Shown here: one piece after another, positions 1 to 8,611 of the stretch
Layout: every line of letters begins with the position of its first letter
Position numbering within the stretch: position 1 is the first letter of the stretch
NCBI RefSeq assembly: GCF_000293885.2
Contig: NZ_CP010945.1
Location: forward strand, 124,001-188,000
Reading direction: 5' to 3'
Source: Pseudomonas fluorescens NCIMB 11764
GTDB lineage: Bacteria; Pseudomonadota; Gammaproteobacteria; Pseudomonadales; Pseudomonadaceae
DNA length: 64,000 nt
The notes under the pieces: model-generated
What the model was told of the DNA's origin: nothing
The model's input: only the letters and a program-made list of their open reading frames with translations
Database searches by the model: none
Made by a program: the position numbers and the translations under genes

Positions 1-368
1 TCGACATGGCCGTCGGGATCATCATAGGCGCCGCTTTCGGCAAGATCGTTTCGTCTTTTGTCGGCGATGTGGTCATGCCGCCAATCGGCCTGCTGATCGG
101 TGGGGTGGACTTCAGTGACCTGGCCATTACGCTCAAGGCTGCCAACGGGGACATTCCCGCGGTGGTGCTGGCGTACGGTAAATTCATTCAGAGCATGATC
201 GACTTCATCATCGTCGCGTTCGCGATCTTCATGGGCGTCAAAGCCATCAACCGCTTGAAGCGCGAAGAGGCCGTTGCGCCCACCCTGCCGCCTGTTCCGA
301 CCAAGGAAGAAGAGCTGCTGGGTGAGATCCGCGATCTGCTGAAGGCCCAGAACAATCGGCCTGAATGA
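1..368 (+). CDS. mscL: Large-conductance mechanosensitive channel MscL (5' end cut by the window)
   Basis: MscL forms a homopentameric inner-membrane pore that opens under high membrane tension and releases solutes during hypo-osmotic shock. About 121 codons are visible; the family is usually about 136-140 residues, so some 15 N-terminal residues lie before the window (the frame is open to base 1, and the methionine at base 6 is internal). Visible: the glycine/alanine-rich first membrane helix ([13 protein letters not shown]), the periplasmic loop, the second helix ([20 protein letters not shown]) and the charged cytoplasmic C-terminal helix ([12 protein letters not shown]). It is followed directly by a strong terminator and a convergent fpr gene, as in other Pseudomonas genomes. 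Identification is secure. Confidence 0.97.
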   Translation, partial: DMAVGIIIGAAFGKIVSSFVGDVVMPPIGLLIGGVDFSDLAITLKAANGDIPAVVLAYGKFIQSMIDFIIVAFAIFMGVKAINRLKREEAVAPTLPPVPTKEEELLGEIRDLLKAQNNRPE

Positions 369-380
369 TCTGATGCACGC

Positions 381-411
381 AAAAACGGCGCCTTCGTGGC
401 GCCGTTTTTTT
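381..411. terminator. Bidirectional rho-independent terminator between mscL and fpr
   Basis: AACGGCGCC and GGCGCCGTT arms around a TTCGT loop, with an A run on the left and a run of seven T on the right. The convergent neighbours end on either side, so it can serve both strands; the fpr stop codon touches its edge. Confidence 0.9.
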
Positions 412-1186
412 ACCAGTAGTTTTCCACTGCCACCTGCCCGGGGCGTCGGCTGAGGCTCAAGTGCATGTCGCGCTGTTTCAGCAGTTTTCGCGTTTCATCG
501 ATCATCTGTGGGTTACCACAAAGCATGACCCGCGAATGCTCGGCCGTCAGCGCCACACCCGCTACCCGTTCAAGTTCGCCATTGTCGATCAGCGTTGTGA
601 TCCTGCCATTCAAGGCACCCGGATGCTCCTCGCGCGTGACAGTGGCGATAAATTGCAGCTTGTGTGCGTACTCGGCCAGATAGTCACGTTGCGCCAACCC
701 CGAGATCAGCTCCTGATAAGCCAGCTCCCTGGCTTCACGCACGCTGTAGACCAGGATGATTCTTTCGAATTTCTCCCAGACTTCGAAGTCCTGCAGGATT
801 GACAAAAACGGCGCCACGCCGGTGCCTGTGGATAGCAACCAGAGATCACGTCCGTCAGCAAAACGGTCAAGCGTCAGGTAACCAAAGGCCTGACGGTCAA
901 CCAGCAGGGTATCGCCCTCGCCCAACCGACTCAGCTCACTGGTGAATTCGCCGCCCGGCACCACAATGGAAAAGAACTCGAGGAATTCGTCATAGGGTGA
1001 AGAGACCATGGAATAAGCACGCCATACGGTGCTGCCATCGGCCTTGGTGACCCCTAGCCGGGCGAACTGTCCGGCACGAAAGCGAAAGCCTGGATCCCGA
1101 GTCGTGCGTAGAGTGAACAGGTTCGGGGTCAACGGCTGGACGTCGAGCAGGGTCTGGCGTGTGAATTTTTCTGCGCTGGCGGTCAT
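410..1186 (-). CDS. fpr: Ferredoxin/flavodoxin-NADP(+) reductase
   Basis: A FAD flavoprotein that exchanges electrons between NADPH and ferredoxin or flavodoxin in the cytoplasm; in Pseudomonas it is linked to oxidative stress and iron-sulfur metabolism. The product is 258 residues, the usual size. Visible are the FAD-binding RAYSMVSSP segment, the NADP-binding GTGVAPFLSI segment, the MLCGNPQMI motif and a C-terminal aromatic residue (VENYW). The start at 1186 is preferred because GGAG sits 8 bases upstream; a methionine four codons earlier has no such site. Pseudomonas carries more than one fpr paralogue; this is the one beside mscL and a LuxR solo. Transcription is convergent with mscL and divergent from the LuxR gene. 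Confidence 0.93.
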   Translation of the reverse strand: MTASAEKFTRQTLLDVQPLTPNLFTLRTTRDPGFRFRAGQFARLGVTKADGSTVWRAYSMVSSPYDEFLEFFSIVVPGGEFTSELSRLGEGDTLLVDRQAFGYLTLDRFADGRDLWLLSTGTGVAPFLSILQDFEVWEKFERIILVYSVREARELAYQELISGLAQRDYLAEYAHKLQFIATVTREEHPGALNGRITTLIDNGELERVAGVALTAEHSRVMLCGNPQMIDETRKLLKQRDMHLSLSRRPGQVAVENYW

Positions 1187-1526
1187 GGGGCGCTCCATTG
1201 AACAGGTGGCTCCAGTGTCCCGCAAAACATGCGAATTAAACACGGACGATTTGTGGTGACTTTAATGCGCATTATCAACCCCCCCTATCACCGGAAACAT
1301 TAATTTTACGGACTATTCGGTTAATTCGGACGATTCAAATTAAGGCTGTCATTCAATATTACATCCTATGTAAATCGACATTTATTAGAACCAGATATTT
1401 AGTTTTTAACTTGTTTACAAAGCCAAAAAATCTCACCATGCATGTAGGAATCATCCTACACTCGTTGCGTGCTGGATCTCGGATCCAATTTGCACCCCAG
1501 AGAATATTGGATAATGGAGATACAAG
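1187..1526. promoter_or_regulatory. Divergent promoter region of fpr and the LuxR solo, with two inverted repeats
   Basis: This 340-base, AT-rich gap holds no gene. It contains two clear dyads: TTACAT-CCT-ATGTAA at 1359-1373 and TGTAGGA-ATCA-TCCTACA at 1443-1460. The second lies 66 bases before the LuxR start and is a reasonable candidate operator for that gene or for a regulator of both genes; this is inference. Confidence 0.55.
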
Positions 1527-2258
1527 ATGGAGCGATGGAAGGAATCACAACTCAATCAACTGTCGAAAACGACGGATATAGAAAACGCCTATCGGATCGC
1601 CCTTGGATTTGCGAAAAACATCGGGTTTAAATTTTTTGCCTTTTCAACTACTTATCAAACGAATAACAACCAGTTCAATACCGTACGACACAACAACTAT
1701 CCGGCCGACTGGAATCAGGAATATGAACGAAAGAATCTGAGATCAATCGATCCGGTAGTAGCCCATTGCAATCACTCCATGCTGCCCATTCTGTGGAGCG
1801 AAAACCTTTTCTCCAACGTTCCTTCACTGTGGGAGGCCCTTGTAGCGCAAGGTTTGGAGCATGGCTGGTCACAATCGTTTCACGACGAAAAGAGTGGTTT
1901 GTGCAGCATTCTGAGCCTGGCCAGGAGCCACTCTCCAATCACCGCATTGGAGGTGTATGAAAATTTTGGCTTCTCAATGCTCATGTCCAGTCATCTCCAT
2001 GAGTTGATCGCACGATCGTTACCCCAAAAAACGGCAAAACCGGCAACCCCGCATCTCTCACCACGCGAAATCGCCGTATTGGAACTGGCAGCAACGGGCA
2101 AGACAGCAGAGCAAAGCGCCAGGATTCTTAACCTCAGTGCCCGTACCGTCCATTTCCACACGCAAAGCTGCATCGAGAAACTCGGGGTCTGCAACAAGAT
2201 TTCGGCAATCATTGCCGCCATCAAGGCCGGTTACCTGGACAGCACTTCGATCCGTTGA
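1527..2258 (+). CDS. ppoR: LuxR-family quorum-sensing regulator without a cognate LuxI (PpoR-like solo)
   Basis: 243 residues with an N-terminal autoinducer-binding domain (about 15-165) and a C-terminal GerE/LuxR helix-turn-helix (about 178-238; LSPREIAVLELAATGKT). Residues typical of acyl-homoserine-lactone binders are kept: W and Y in the ADWNQEY stretch, the DP pair in SIDPVV, and the following W in PILW. No luxI synthase is seen nearby, so it is a solo receptor that could respond to self-made or foreign signals. The order mscL, fpr, LuxR solo is, as I remember it, that of P. putida ppoR; the symbol rests on that and on sequence character, not on a search. An AGGAG-like site is poor; GGAGAT precedes the chosen ATG. 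Confidence 0.8.
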   Translation: MERWKESQLNQLSKTTDIENAYRIALGFAKNIGFKFFAFSTTYQTNNNQFNTVRHNNYPADWNQEYERKNLRSIDPVVAHCNHSMLPILWSENLFSNVPSLWEALVAQGLEHGWSQSFHDEKSGLCSILSLARSHSPITALEVYENFGFSMLMSSHLHELIARSLPQKTAKPATPHLSPREIAVLELAATGKTAEQSARILNLSARTVHFHTQSCIEKLGVCNKISAIIAAIKAGYLDSTSIR

Positions 2259-2419
2259 GGATCAAAACCTGCGAGTAATCCAATAGAAAAAAACGTACCA
2301 TCTGCGACGCCTCCAGAGTGTTGACGTGTGAACCTTCACGACGCAGTACGCTCGGAGCCTCGCCCGCTACAACGCCCCTGGGCCGCGGGAAACCCGTTGA
2401 TTACCCAGAGCCCCGCCCC

Positions 2420-3544
2420 ATGCCTTTGCTCGAAACACCCTTCGCCCGCCTCGACCTTATCCGCCAGCCCGAACAGCAGAACGAACCGCTGCAAGCGTTT
2501 GATGCCGCCGACGAATACCTGCTCAATCATCTGGCCGAACAGCAACCGACCGCGAACACTCGCGTGCTGGTGCTCAATGACAGCTTCGGCGCATTGGCCG
2601 CCAGCCTGGCAGGCAAGGTTCAGGTAACCACCAGCGGCGATTCGTTCCTGGCCTTCCAGGGGCTGGAAAAGAATCTGATCCGCAACGGCCAGGCATTTGA
2701 TGCCGTGCCGAGTGTACCTGCCAGCGAAGCAGTCACCGGCCCGTTTGACCGGGTGCTGATCCGGGTACCGAAAACCCTGGCTCTGCTGGAGGAGCAACTG
2801 ATCCGCCTGCAAAACCAGCTGGCACCCGGCGCCCAAGTGATTGCCGGCGCCATGATCAAGCATCTGCCGCGGGCCGCCGGGGATTTACTGGAGCGCTACA
2901 TTGGTCCGGTGCAAGCATCATTGGCGGTGAAAAAGGCTCGACTGTTGATCGCTACGGCTGAAGCCAAAGCGCCCGCGACATCCCCCTACCCGACCCGCTA
3001 TCGTCTCGACACGCCGTCCATCGAGCTGCTCAACCACGCCAACGTATTTTGCCGCGAGGGCCTGGACATCGGCACGCGGGCGTTTCTCCCGCACTTGCCG
3101 ACGAACCTTGGCCCGGCGCGGGTCGCCGACCTCGGTTGCGGCAACGGTGTACTGGCCATCGCCAGTGCCCTGCAAAATCCCGAAGCGCACTTCACGCTGG
3201 TGGACGAGTCCTTCATGGCTGTGCAATCGGCTGCCGAAAACTGGCGCGCAGCGCTGGGTGATCGGGACGTGATCGTGCGTCCCGGAGATGGTTTGGCCGG
3301 GCAGGAACCACAATCGCTGGACGTGGTGCTATGCAACCCGCCGTTTCATCAGCAGCAAGTGGTGGGTGACTTTCTGGCCTGGCGGATGTTCCAGCAAGCC
3401 CGGGAAGCGCTGGTGGTGGGCGGTGCACTGTATATCGTCGGCAATCGTCATCTGGGTTATCACAGCAAGCTGGCGCGGTTGTTCCGTGGTGTTGAACAAG
3501 TGGCAGCCACGCCGAAATTCGTGATTCTTAAAGCCCGAAAGTAA
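2420..3544 (+). CDS. rlmG: 23S rRNA (guanine-N2)-methyltransferase RlmG
   Basis: Uses S-adenosylmethionine to methylate N2 of G1835 in 23S rRNA. The 374-residue product has the two-domain layout of RlmG/RsmC: a degenerate N-terminal methyltransferase-like half and an active C-terminal half with the SAM loop VADLGCGNGVLAIA and the catalytic CNPPFHQQ motif. The N-terminus MPLLETPFARLDLIRQPEQ is typical of RlmG rather than RsmC. Start at 2420; an upstream in-frame ATG at 2318 would add 34 residues of unconserved, proline-rich sequence. The gene stands alone and is followed by a terminator of the opposing cio operon. Confidence 0.92.
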   Translation: MPLLETPFARLDLIRQPEQQNEPLQAFDAADEYLLNHLAEQQPTANTRVLVLNDSFGALAASLAGKVQVTTSGDSFLAFQGLEKNLIRNGQAFDAVPSVPASEAVTGPFDRVLIRVPKTLALLEEQLIRLQNQLAPGAQVIAGAMIKHLPRAAGDLLERYIGPVQASLAVKKARLLIATAEAKAPATSPYPTRYRLDTPSIELLNHANVFCREGLDIGTRAFLPHLPTNLGPARVADLGCGNGVLAIASALQNPEAHFTLVDESFMAVQSAAENWRAALGDRDVIVRPGDGLAGQEPQSLDVVLCNPPFHQQQVVGDFLAWRMFQQAREALVVGGALYIVGNRHLGYHSKLARLFRGVEQVAATPKFVILKARK

Positions 3545-3551
3545 TTCCGGG

Positions 3552-3580
3552 CAAAAAAAAACCCTCCAGCGCAGGAGGGT
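3552..3580 (-). terminator. Terminator of the cioAB-DUF2474 operon
   Basis: ACCCTCC-AGCGCA-GGAGGGT hairpin followed on the minus strand by a run of T (the A run at 3553-3560 on the plus strand). It lies 42 bases beyond the DUF2474 stop. There is no T run on the plus strand, so it mainly serves the minus strand. Confidence 0.88.
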
Positions 3581-3622
3581 TGTAAATCCGTGCCGCAAGG
3601 CATCGGGATGGGATCTTGCGAA

Positions 3623-3790
3623 TCAGTGCGTCGACAGGCCTGCGGCATTCATGAACATGCGCATCAGGCTCGCGACGATGAAGAGCGCCACTACGCTGCC
3701 GGTCCAGATCATCACCAGCCAGCCGAGACGCTGCCACAGCGGTTTTTTCTCCGCTGCTTCGATTTCCTGCAAGGAATGTTTGCCAGCCAT
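3623..3790 (-). CDS. DUF2474 small membrane protein, third gene of the cio operon
   Basis: A 55-residue protein with a charged N-terminus (MAGKHSLQEIEAAEKK), a tryptophan-rich turn (PLWQRLGWLVMIW) and a single membrane helix ending MRMFMNAAGLSTH. Small single-helix proteins follow bd-type oxidase genes in many proteobacteria (CydX in E. coli); DUF2474 proteins hold this place after cioAB in Pseudomonas, and a role in assembly or stability of the oxidase is inferred from that. GAGGAGA lies upstream; a second ATG one codon earlier (3793) is an equal choice. It begins 57 bases after the cioB stop and has the operon's terminator after it. Confidence 0.8.
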   Translation of the reverse strand: MAGKHSLQEIEAAEKKPLWQRLGWLVMIWTGSVVALFIVASLMRMFMNAAGLSTH

Positions 3791-3847
3791 CATCGTGATC
3801 TCCTCTGAAATGGCGCGGGTTTCAACCCTGCGCCATTGCGGTGTGCG

Positions 3848-4855
3848 CTAGTGGTAGCCGTCTTCGTGGGTGACCTTGCCGCGGAACACGTAGTAGCTCC
3901 AGAAGGTGTAACCCAGGATAAACGGGATGATGAACAACGTTCCCACCAGCATGAAACCCTGACTCTGCGGCGGTGCGGCGGCGTCCCAGATCGAGATCGA
4001 CGGTGGCACGATGTTCGGCCACAGGCTGATACCCAGACCGCTGTAGCCGAGGAAGATCAGCACCAGTGTCAGCAGGAACGGCGTGTAGTTCGCATTGCGG
4101 GCCACGGCGCGAATAAGGCCGTACATGGTCACCAGCACCAGAATCGGCACCGGCAGGAACCAGAACAGATTCGGCAACGTGAACCAGCGCGCGGAGATCT
4201 CGGGGTGAGCCAGCGGCGTCCAGATGCTGACGATGCCGATCACAGCCAACACCACAAAGGCCAGTGGCCGCGCCAGGTCATGCATCTGTTCCTGCAACTT
4301 GCCTTCGGTTTTCATGATCAGCCAGGTGCAACCGAGCAGCGCATAAGCCACCACCAGTGCGACGCCGCAGAACATCGTAAAGGGCGTCAACCAGTCCAGT
4401 GAACCGCCGGCGAACTGACGGTTGACCACCGGCAATCCATCAATGAACGCCCCCAGAGCCACGCCCTGGAAGAACGTCGCGGCGATCGAACCACCGATGA
4501 ACGCTTTATCCCAAAGGTGACGCTTGTCGTCCTTGGCCTTGAAGCGGAACTCGAACGCCACGCCGCGGAAGATCAGCCCGATCAACATGAAAATCAGCGG
4601 CAGGTACAGCGCCGAGAGCACCACTGAATACGCCAGTGGAAAGGCGCCGAACAACGCTGCCCCCCCCAGAACCAGCCAGGTTTCATTGCCGTCCCACACC
4701 GGTGCGACGGTGTTCATCATCACGTCACGGTCGGTCTTGCCCGGGATGAACGGAAAGAGAATCCCGATCCCCAGGTCGAAACCGTCCATGACCACGTACA
4801 TCATGATGCCGAAGATGATGATCACGGCCCAGATCAGCGGAAGATCAATACCCAT
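3848..4855 (-). CDS. cioB: Cyanide-insensitive ubiquinol oxidase subunit II
   Basis: Subunit II of the bd-type quinol oxidase that reduces oxygen to water in the inner membrane. The 335 residues form the family's hydrophobic multi-helix pattern starting MGIDLPLIWAVIIIFGIMMYVVMDGFDLG, with the conserved GFDLGIG and WDGNETWLVLGG stretches. It follows cioA by three bases, so the two are co-transcribed and probably translationally coupled. Length and motifs are normal. Confidence 0.95.
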   Translation of the reverse strand: MGIDLPLIWAVIIIFGIMMYVVMDGFDLGIGILFPFIPGKTDRDVMMNTVAPVWDGNETWLVLGGAALFGAFPLAYSVVLSALYLPLIFMLIGLIFRGVAFEFRFKAKDDKRHLWDKAFIGGSIAATFFQGVALGAFIDGLPVVNRQFAGGSLDWLTPFTMFCGVALVVAYALLGCTWLIMKTEGKLQEQMHDLARPLAFVVLAVIGIVSIWTPLAHPEISARWFTLPNLFWFLPVPILVLVTMYGLIRAVARNANYTPFLLTLVLIFLGYSGLGISLWPNIVPPSISIWDAAAPPQSQGFMLVGTLFIIPFILGYTFWSYYVFRGKVTHEDGYH

Positions 4856-4858
4856 GAC

Positions 4859-6298
4859 TCAAATCTCCTTTTGCAGGCTGGGGTCGTGGTCGGCATCGAC
4901 GGAATCGTCGGCAGCGGACAGCGGACGGGCCGGCGTACGTTTCTTGCCTGGACCGCCCTCGGGCGTTTCCGCGCCTTCGCCGATCTTCGGACCTTTGCGC
5001 ACCAGACGCATCATGTAGCCCAAACCTGCGCCGAACAGCGCGAAATAGACTACGACGAACAGGATCAGCGTGATGCTCATCTGCAGGAAGCTGTGATTGG
5101 ACGACGCGTCTGCCGTGCGCATCAAACCGTAGACGACCCACGGCTGGCGGCCGATTTCAGTGGTAAACCAGCCGGCGAGTATCGCGATCAGGCCGGATGG
5201 CCCCATCCACAACGCCAGGTACAGGAACGGTCGCGAGGTGTACAACCTGTCGCGCTTGCGCAGCCACAGGCTCCACAAACCGGTGAAGATCATCAACATG
5301 CCCAGGCCGACCATGATCCGGAACGACCAGAACACGATGGTCGAATTCGGCCGGTCTTCAGGCGGGAACTCCTTGAGCGCCGGCACCTGCTTGTCCAGCG
5401 AGTGGGTGAGGATCAGGCTGCCCAGGTACGGGATTTCAACGGCAAATCTGGTCTTCTCGGCTTTCATGTCCGGCCAGCCGAACAGGATCAGCGGAGTCGG
5501 TTCATCGCCGTGGTTTTCCCAGTGGCCTTCGATCGCCGCGATTTTCGCCGGCTGGTGCTCCAACGTGTTGAGGCCGTGGAAGTCACCGATGACCGCTTGA
5601 ATCGGTGCCACGATCAGAGCCATCCACATGGCCATCGAGAGCATGGTGCGGATCGCCGGGTTGTCCTTGCCGCGCAGTAAATGCCAGGCCGCCGATGAAC
5701 CGACGAAGAACGCCGTCGCCACGAATGCGGCCGTGGCCATGTGCATCAGGCGGTACGGGAACGACGGATTGAAGATCACCGCCAGCCAGTCGGTTGGAAT
5801 GACCTGGCCGTTGATGATTTCGTAGCCCTGCGGGGTCTGCATCCAACTGTTGGAAGCGAGAATCCAGAAGGTCGAGATCAGCGTGCCGATGGCGACCATG
5901 ACCGTGGCGAAAAAGTGCAGGTTGCGCCCGACCTTGTTCCAGCCGAACAGCATCACCCCAAGGAATCCAGCCTCGAGGAAGAAGGCCGTCAGTACTTCGT
6001 ACGTCAGCAACGGCCCGGTCACGGAACCGGCGAAGTCCGAGAATCGGCTCCAGTTGGTGCCGAACTGATAGGCCATGACCAGCCCGGAGACCACCCCCAT
6101 GCCGAAGTTGACGGCAAAAATCTTCGACCAGAAGTGGTACAGGTCGCGGTAGGTGTCGTTATGGGTTTTCAGCCACAGGCCTTCGAGCACCGCCAGGTAA
6201 CTCGCCAGGCCAATGGTGATGGCCGGGAACAGGATGTGGAACGAGATGGTGAACGCGAACTGAATTCGGGCGAGATCAAGCGCCTCCAAACCGAACAT
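4859..6298 (-). CDS. cioA: Cyanide-insensitive ubiquinol oxidase subunit I
   Basis: The haem-bearing subunit of the bd-type oxidase; it oxidises ubiquinol. 479 residues, nearer CioA than the longer E. coli CydA with its long Q-loop, so this is the cyanide-insensitive subtype. Visible are the N-terminal MFGLEALDLARIQFAFTISF with the haem-ligand histidine just after it, the GRQPWVVYGLMRT stretch, and a charged cytoplasmic tail. Start chosen at 6298 because GAGGAAG lies four bases upstream and the sequence begins at the conserved MFGLEALDLAR; a longer frame to 6568 is noncoding in character. A perfect ANR-type box lies 160 bases upstream. Confidence 0.95.
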   Translation of the reverse strand: MFGLEALDLARIQFAFTISFHILFPAITIGLASYLAVLEGLWLKTHNDTYRDLYHFWSKIFAVNFGMGVVSGLVMAYQFGTNWSRFSDFAGSVTGPLLTYEVLTAFFLEAGFLGVMLFGWNKVGRNLHFFATVMVAIGTLISTFWILASNSWMQTPQGYEIINGQVIPTDWLAVIFNPSFPYRLMHMATAAFVATAFFVGSSAAWHLLRGKDNPAIRTMLSMAMWMALIVAPIQAVIGDFHGLNTLEHQPAKIAAIEGHWENHGDEPTPLILFGWPDMKAEKTRFAVEIPYLGSLILTHSLDKQVPALKEFPPEDRPNSTIVFWSFRIMVGLGMLMIFTGLWSLWLRKRDRLYTSRPFLYLALWMGPSGLIAILAGWFTTEIGRQPWVVYGLMRTADASSNHSFLQMSITLILFVVVYFALFGAGLGYMMRLVRKGPKIGEGAETPEGGPGKKRTPARPLSAADDSVDADHDPSLQKEI

Positions 6299-6457
6299 AA
6301 GTCTTCCTCTGTCAGGTAATACCGGCTGAAGGCTTGCGGCCTGCACCCACTGCCCCCACGGATATGGAGTGTGGCGAATTTGAATTCGTTCTTCTTTTAG
6401 CAACATCACACGCAGGGAATCTGGCCATCTGGCCGCCGGATCAATTCCAGAAAGGTT

Positions 6458-6471
6458 TTGATCTGGATCAA
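6458..6471. promoter_or_regulatory. ANR/FNR-type binding site upstream of cioAB
   Basis: TTGATCTGGATCAA is an exact match to the TTGAT-N4-ATCAA consensus of the oxygen-sensing regulators FNR and ANR. In Pseudomonas, ANR is known to control cio expression, in P. aeruginosa as a repressor at low oxygen. The transcription start is not known, so activation or repression cannot be decided from position. Confidence 0.8.
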
Positions 6472-6585
6472 GCATCGCTGAAAGAGTAGTCCGGTTTTTG
6501 ACGATGGACGGTGTGGTCTTTTGCCGCGTGACAGGTTGCCTCATAGCCCACGCAGTCAGTCGCAGCACATTTCCTGTGGGAATCT

Positions 6586-6614
6586 GCGGTGAGGGGATTT
6601 ATCCCCTCGCCACA
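6586..6614. repeat. REP palindrome
   Basis: An inverted repeat of the GGCGAGGGGAT-TT-ATCCCCTCGCC family with one mismatch in the left arm. Related copies occur at 19673, 33676 and elsewhere in the window. Confidence 0.7.
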
Positions 6615-6748
6615 AAATCCCCACACCATGGGTGGGATATCAGCGCTTTCGGGATCGGTGTCTAGCTAACTGAATTTCCCGCCTCTGCAACTTCTGGTTA
6701 CAGGTTGGTGATAATCTCGGCCTTCACCTCGCTCAAGACCTGCCTCAG

Positions 6749-7987
6749 ATGCCCAGCCAAGCGCCCTTGCTGTTACGTCATCATCGCCCTTTCATCGCGT
6801 TCTGGCTGGCTCGGGTGTTTACCGCCAGCGGCTTTCAGATGCTCACTGTCGCCATCGGCTGGAACCTGTATCAACTGACCGGCAACGTGCTGGATCTGGG
6901 CCTGGTCGGCCTGGTGGAATTTGCCCCGCGGGTGCTGTTCATGTTGCACACCGGGCATGTCGCCGATCGCTATGACCGCCGTAAAGTCGCGGCCATCTGT
7001 CAGTCATTGCAGGCATTGATTGCGCTGACGCTGGCGATTGGCGGCGCTACCGGCCACGTCACCCGGGAAATGATCTTCATCCTGGCATTTCTGCTCGGCG
7101 CCGCTCGCTCCTTCGAGATGCCGACCACCCAGGCGCTATTGCCGAGCATCGTTCCCGCTGCGCTGTTCCCCCGCGCCGTCGCCGCAGCACAGTCGGCGCA
7201 ACAATCGGCAACCATCGTCGCCCCGGCCTTGGGTGGTTTGTTGTATGCCTTCGGCAGCGTCTGGGTCTACGGGCCGACCGTGATCCTTTATGTGATCGCC
7301 TGCCTGTTGATGCTCAACCTGCCCGCCCGGCAAACGCCGCTGAACAAAGGCAAGGCGACTTTGGATTCGCTGTTGGCAGGCATCCGTTTCATTCGCAGCC
7401 GTCCGGACATTCTCGGTGCGATTTCCCTCGATCTGTTTGCCGTTCTGTTGGGTGGCGCGACGGCATTGCTGCCGGTGTTCGCCAAAGACATTCTGCTGAC
7501 CGGGCCATGGGGGCTGGGCCTGCTGCGTTCCGCTCCAGCAGTCGGTGCGTTGCTGATGTCGCTTTGGCTGGCGCGCTTCTCGGTGGATCGCAAGGTCGGT
7601 CGGGTGATGTTTACCGCGGTGGGTGTATTTGGCGTCGCGACCATCGCGTTTGGCCTGTCGACCTCGTTCTGGTTCTCGCTGGCCGTGCTGGTGGTGTTGG
7701 GCGCGGCAGACATGATCAGCATGGTGATCCGCGCGTCCTTTGTGCAACTGGAAACACCAGATGAGATGCGTGGCCGGGTCAGCGCCGTCAACGGCCTGTT
7801 CATCGGCGCCTCGAATCAGTTGGGCGAGTTCGAGTCCGGCCTCACCGCCCACTGGTTTGGCACCGTGCCGGCGGTGGTCATGGGTGGCATCGGCACGCTG
7901 GTGGTGACGGGAGTGTGGATTAAGCTGTTCCCTACGCTGGCCAACCGTGATCGCATGCATGTGCCGGTGGAAGAAGCCAGGGTTTGA
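6749..7987 (+). CDS. MFS transporter, EntS/MFS_3-like
   Basis: 412 residues with about 12 predicted membrane helices. The loop after helix 2 reads GHVADRYDRRKV, the G-x3-D-R-x2-R-R motif of the major facilitator superfamily; a similar degenerate motif follows helix 8 (VDRKVGRV). The pattern (FIAFWLARVFTASGFQM at the start) resembles the EntS-like branch of drug or siderophore exporters. No siderophore gene is nearby, so the substrate is unknown. It converges with the DJ-1-family gene, whose stop is six bases away. Confidence 0.85.
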   Translation: MPSQAPLLLRHHRPFIAFWLARVFTASGFQMLTVAIGWNLYQLTGNVLDLGLVGLVEFAPRVLFMLHTGHVADRYDRRKVAAICQSLQALIALTLAIGGATGHVTREMIFILAFLLGAARSFEMPTTQALLPSIVPAALFPRAVAAAQSAQQSATIVAPALGGLLYAFGSVWVYGPTVILYVIACLLMLNLPARQTPLNKGKATLDSLLAGIRFIRSRPDILGAISLDLFAVLLGGATALLPVFAKDILLTGPWGLGLLRSAPAVGALLMSLWLARFSVDRKVGRVMFTAVGVFGVATIAFGLSTSFWFSLAVLVVLGAADMISMVIRASFVQLETPDEMRGRVSAVNGLFIGASNQLGEFESGLTAHWFGTVPAVVMGGIGTLVVTGVWIKLFPTLANRDRMHVPVEEARV

Positions 7988-7993
7988 CACCGT

Positions 7994-8545
7994 TTAAACG
8001 ACCAACTCCCCCGCCACCGTCAGCCGAGTCGCCTTGCCGCAAAGTTGCTCCACCAGCGTCAGGGCGAACGCCAAAGCGCCCCCTGAACCTTGGGCGGTAA
8101 CGCAGTTGCCATCGACTACCACCGGTTGATCAACGAAGTTGCAGCCAGACAGTTGATGACTGGCCGAAGGCAGACAGGTCATCCGCCGCTGACGCAGGAC
8201 GCCAAAAGCCTGGAGTGCCACGGCCGGGGATTCGGCGATGGCGGCGAACAGACGACCTGCCGCCGCCTGATCCTTGATCAATTGTTGCAAGGGTTGATGG
8301 GCGGCCAGATGCTGCGCACCGACGGCACCGCCGGGCAGTACGATCAAATCAAACGGCTGGGCCAGCAAATCCACCAGCATCGCATCGGCCGTCACTCGGG
8401 TGCCGCGGGCACAGGTGAGCATGCGGCGCCCCTCGATGCTGGCCACCACCACTTCGACCTTGGCGCGGCGCAGCACATCGATCAATGTCACGGTTTGCAG
8501 GTCATCGATGCCCTCGGCGAGGGTAATCAGAGCTCTAAAGGTCAT
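7994..8545 (-). CDS. DJ-1/PfpI-family protein lacking the usual nucleophilic cysteine
   Basis: 183 residues with the DJ-1 fold pattern: N-terminal acidic residue region LAEGIDDLQTVTLIDVLRRA, central LIVLPGGAVGAQHLA, and C-terminal VTAQGSGGALAFALTLVEQL. In DJ-1 the elbow reads AAICAGP; here it is AAIAESP, so the cysteine position is alanine. The neighbouring conserved glutamate near the N-terminus (AEGIDD) is kept. The loss argues against the cysteine-dependent glyoxalase or peptidase chemistry and for a binding or redundant role. Single gene, convergent with the MFS gene. Confidence 0.85.
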   Translation of the reverse strand: MTFRALITLAEGIDDLQTVTLIDVLRRAKVEVVVASIEGRRMLTCARGTRVTADAMLVDLLAQPFDLIVLPGGAVGAQHLAAHQPLQQLIKDQAAAGRLFAAIAESPAVALQAFGVLRQRRMTCLPSASHQLSGCNFVDQPVVVDGNCVTAQGSGGALAFALTLVEQLCGKATRLTVAGELVV

Positions 8546-8611
8546 GGGCGCAGTCCACAGGATGATCTTTAAAGCGTAGTCAGCTTTCCTGACCCTTGTT
8601 CGAGCGGGCCG

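Larger units (their letters stand above)
6299..6748. other. Divergent intergenic region between cioA and an MFS gene
   Basis: 450 bases without a credible gene. It holds the ANR-type site (6458-6471) and a REP palindrome (6586-6614), annotated separately. I see no small RNA or riboswitch-like structure. Confidence 0.6.
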
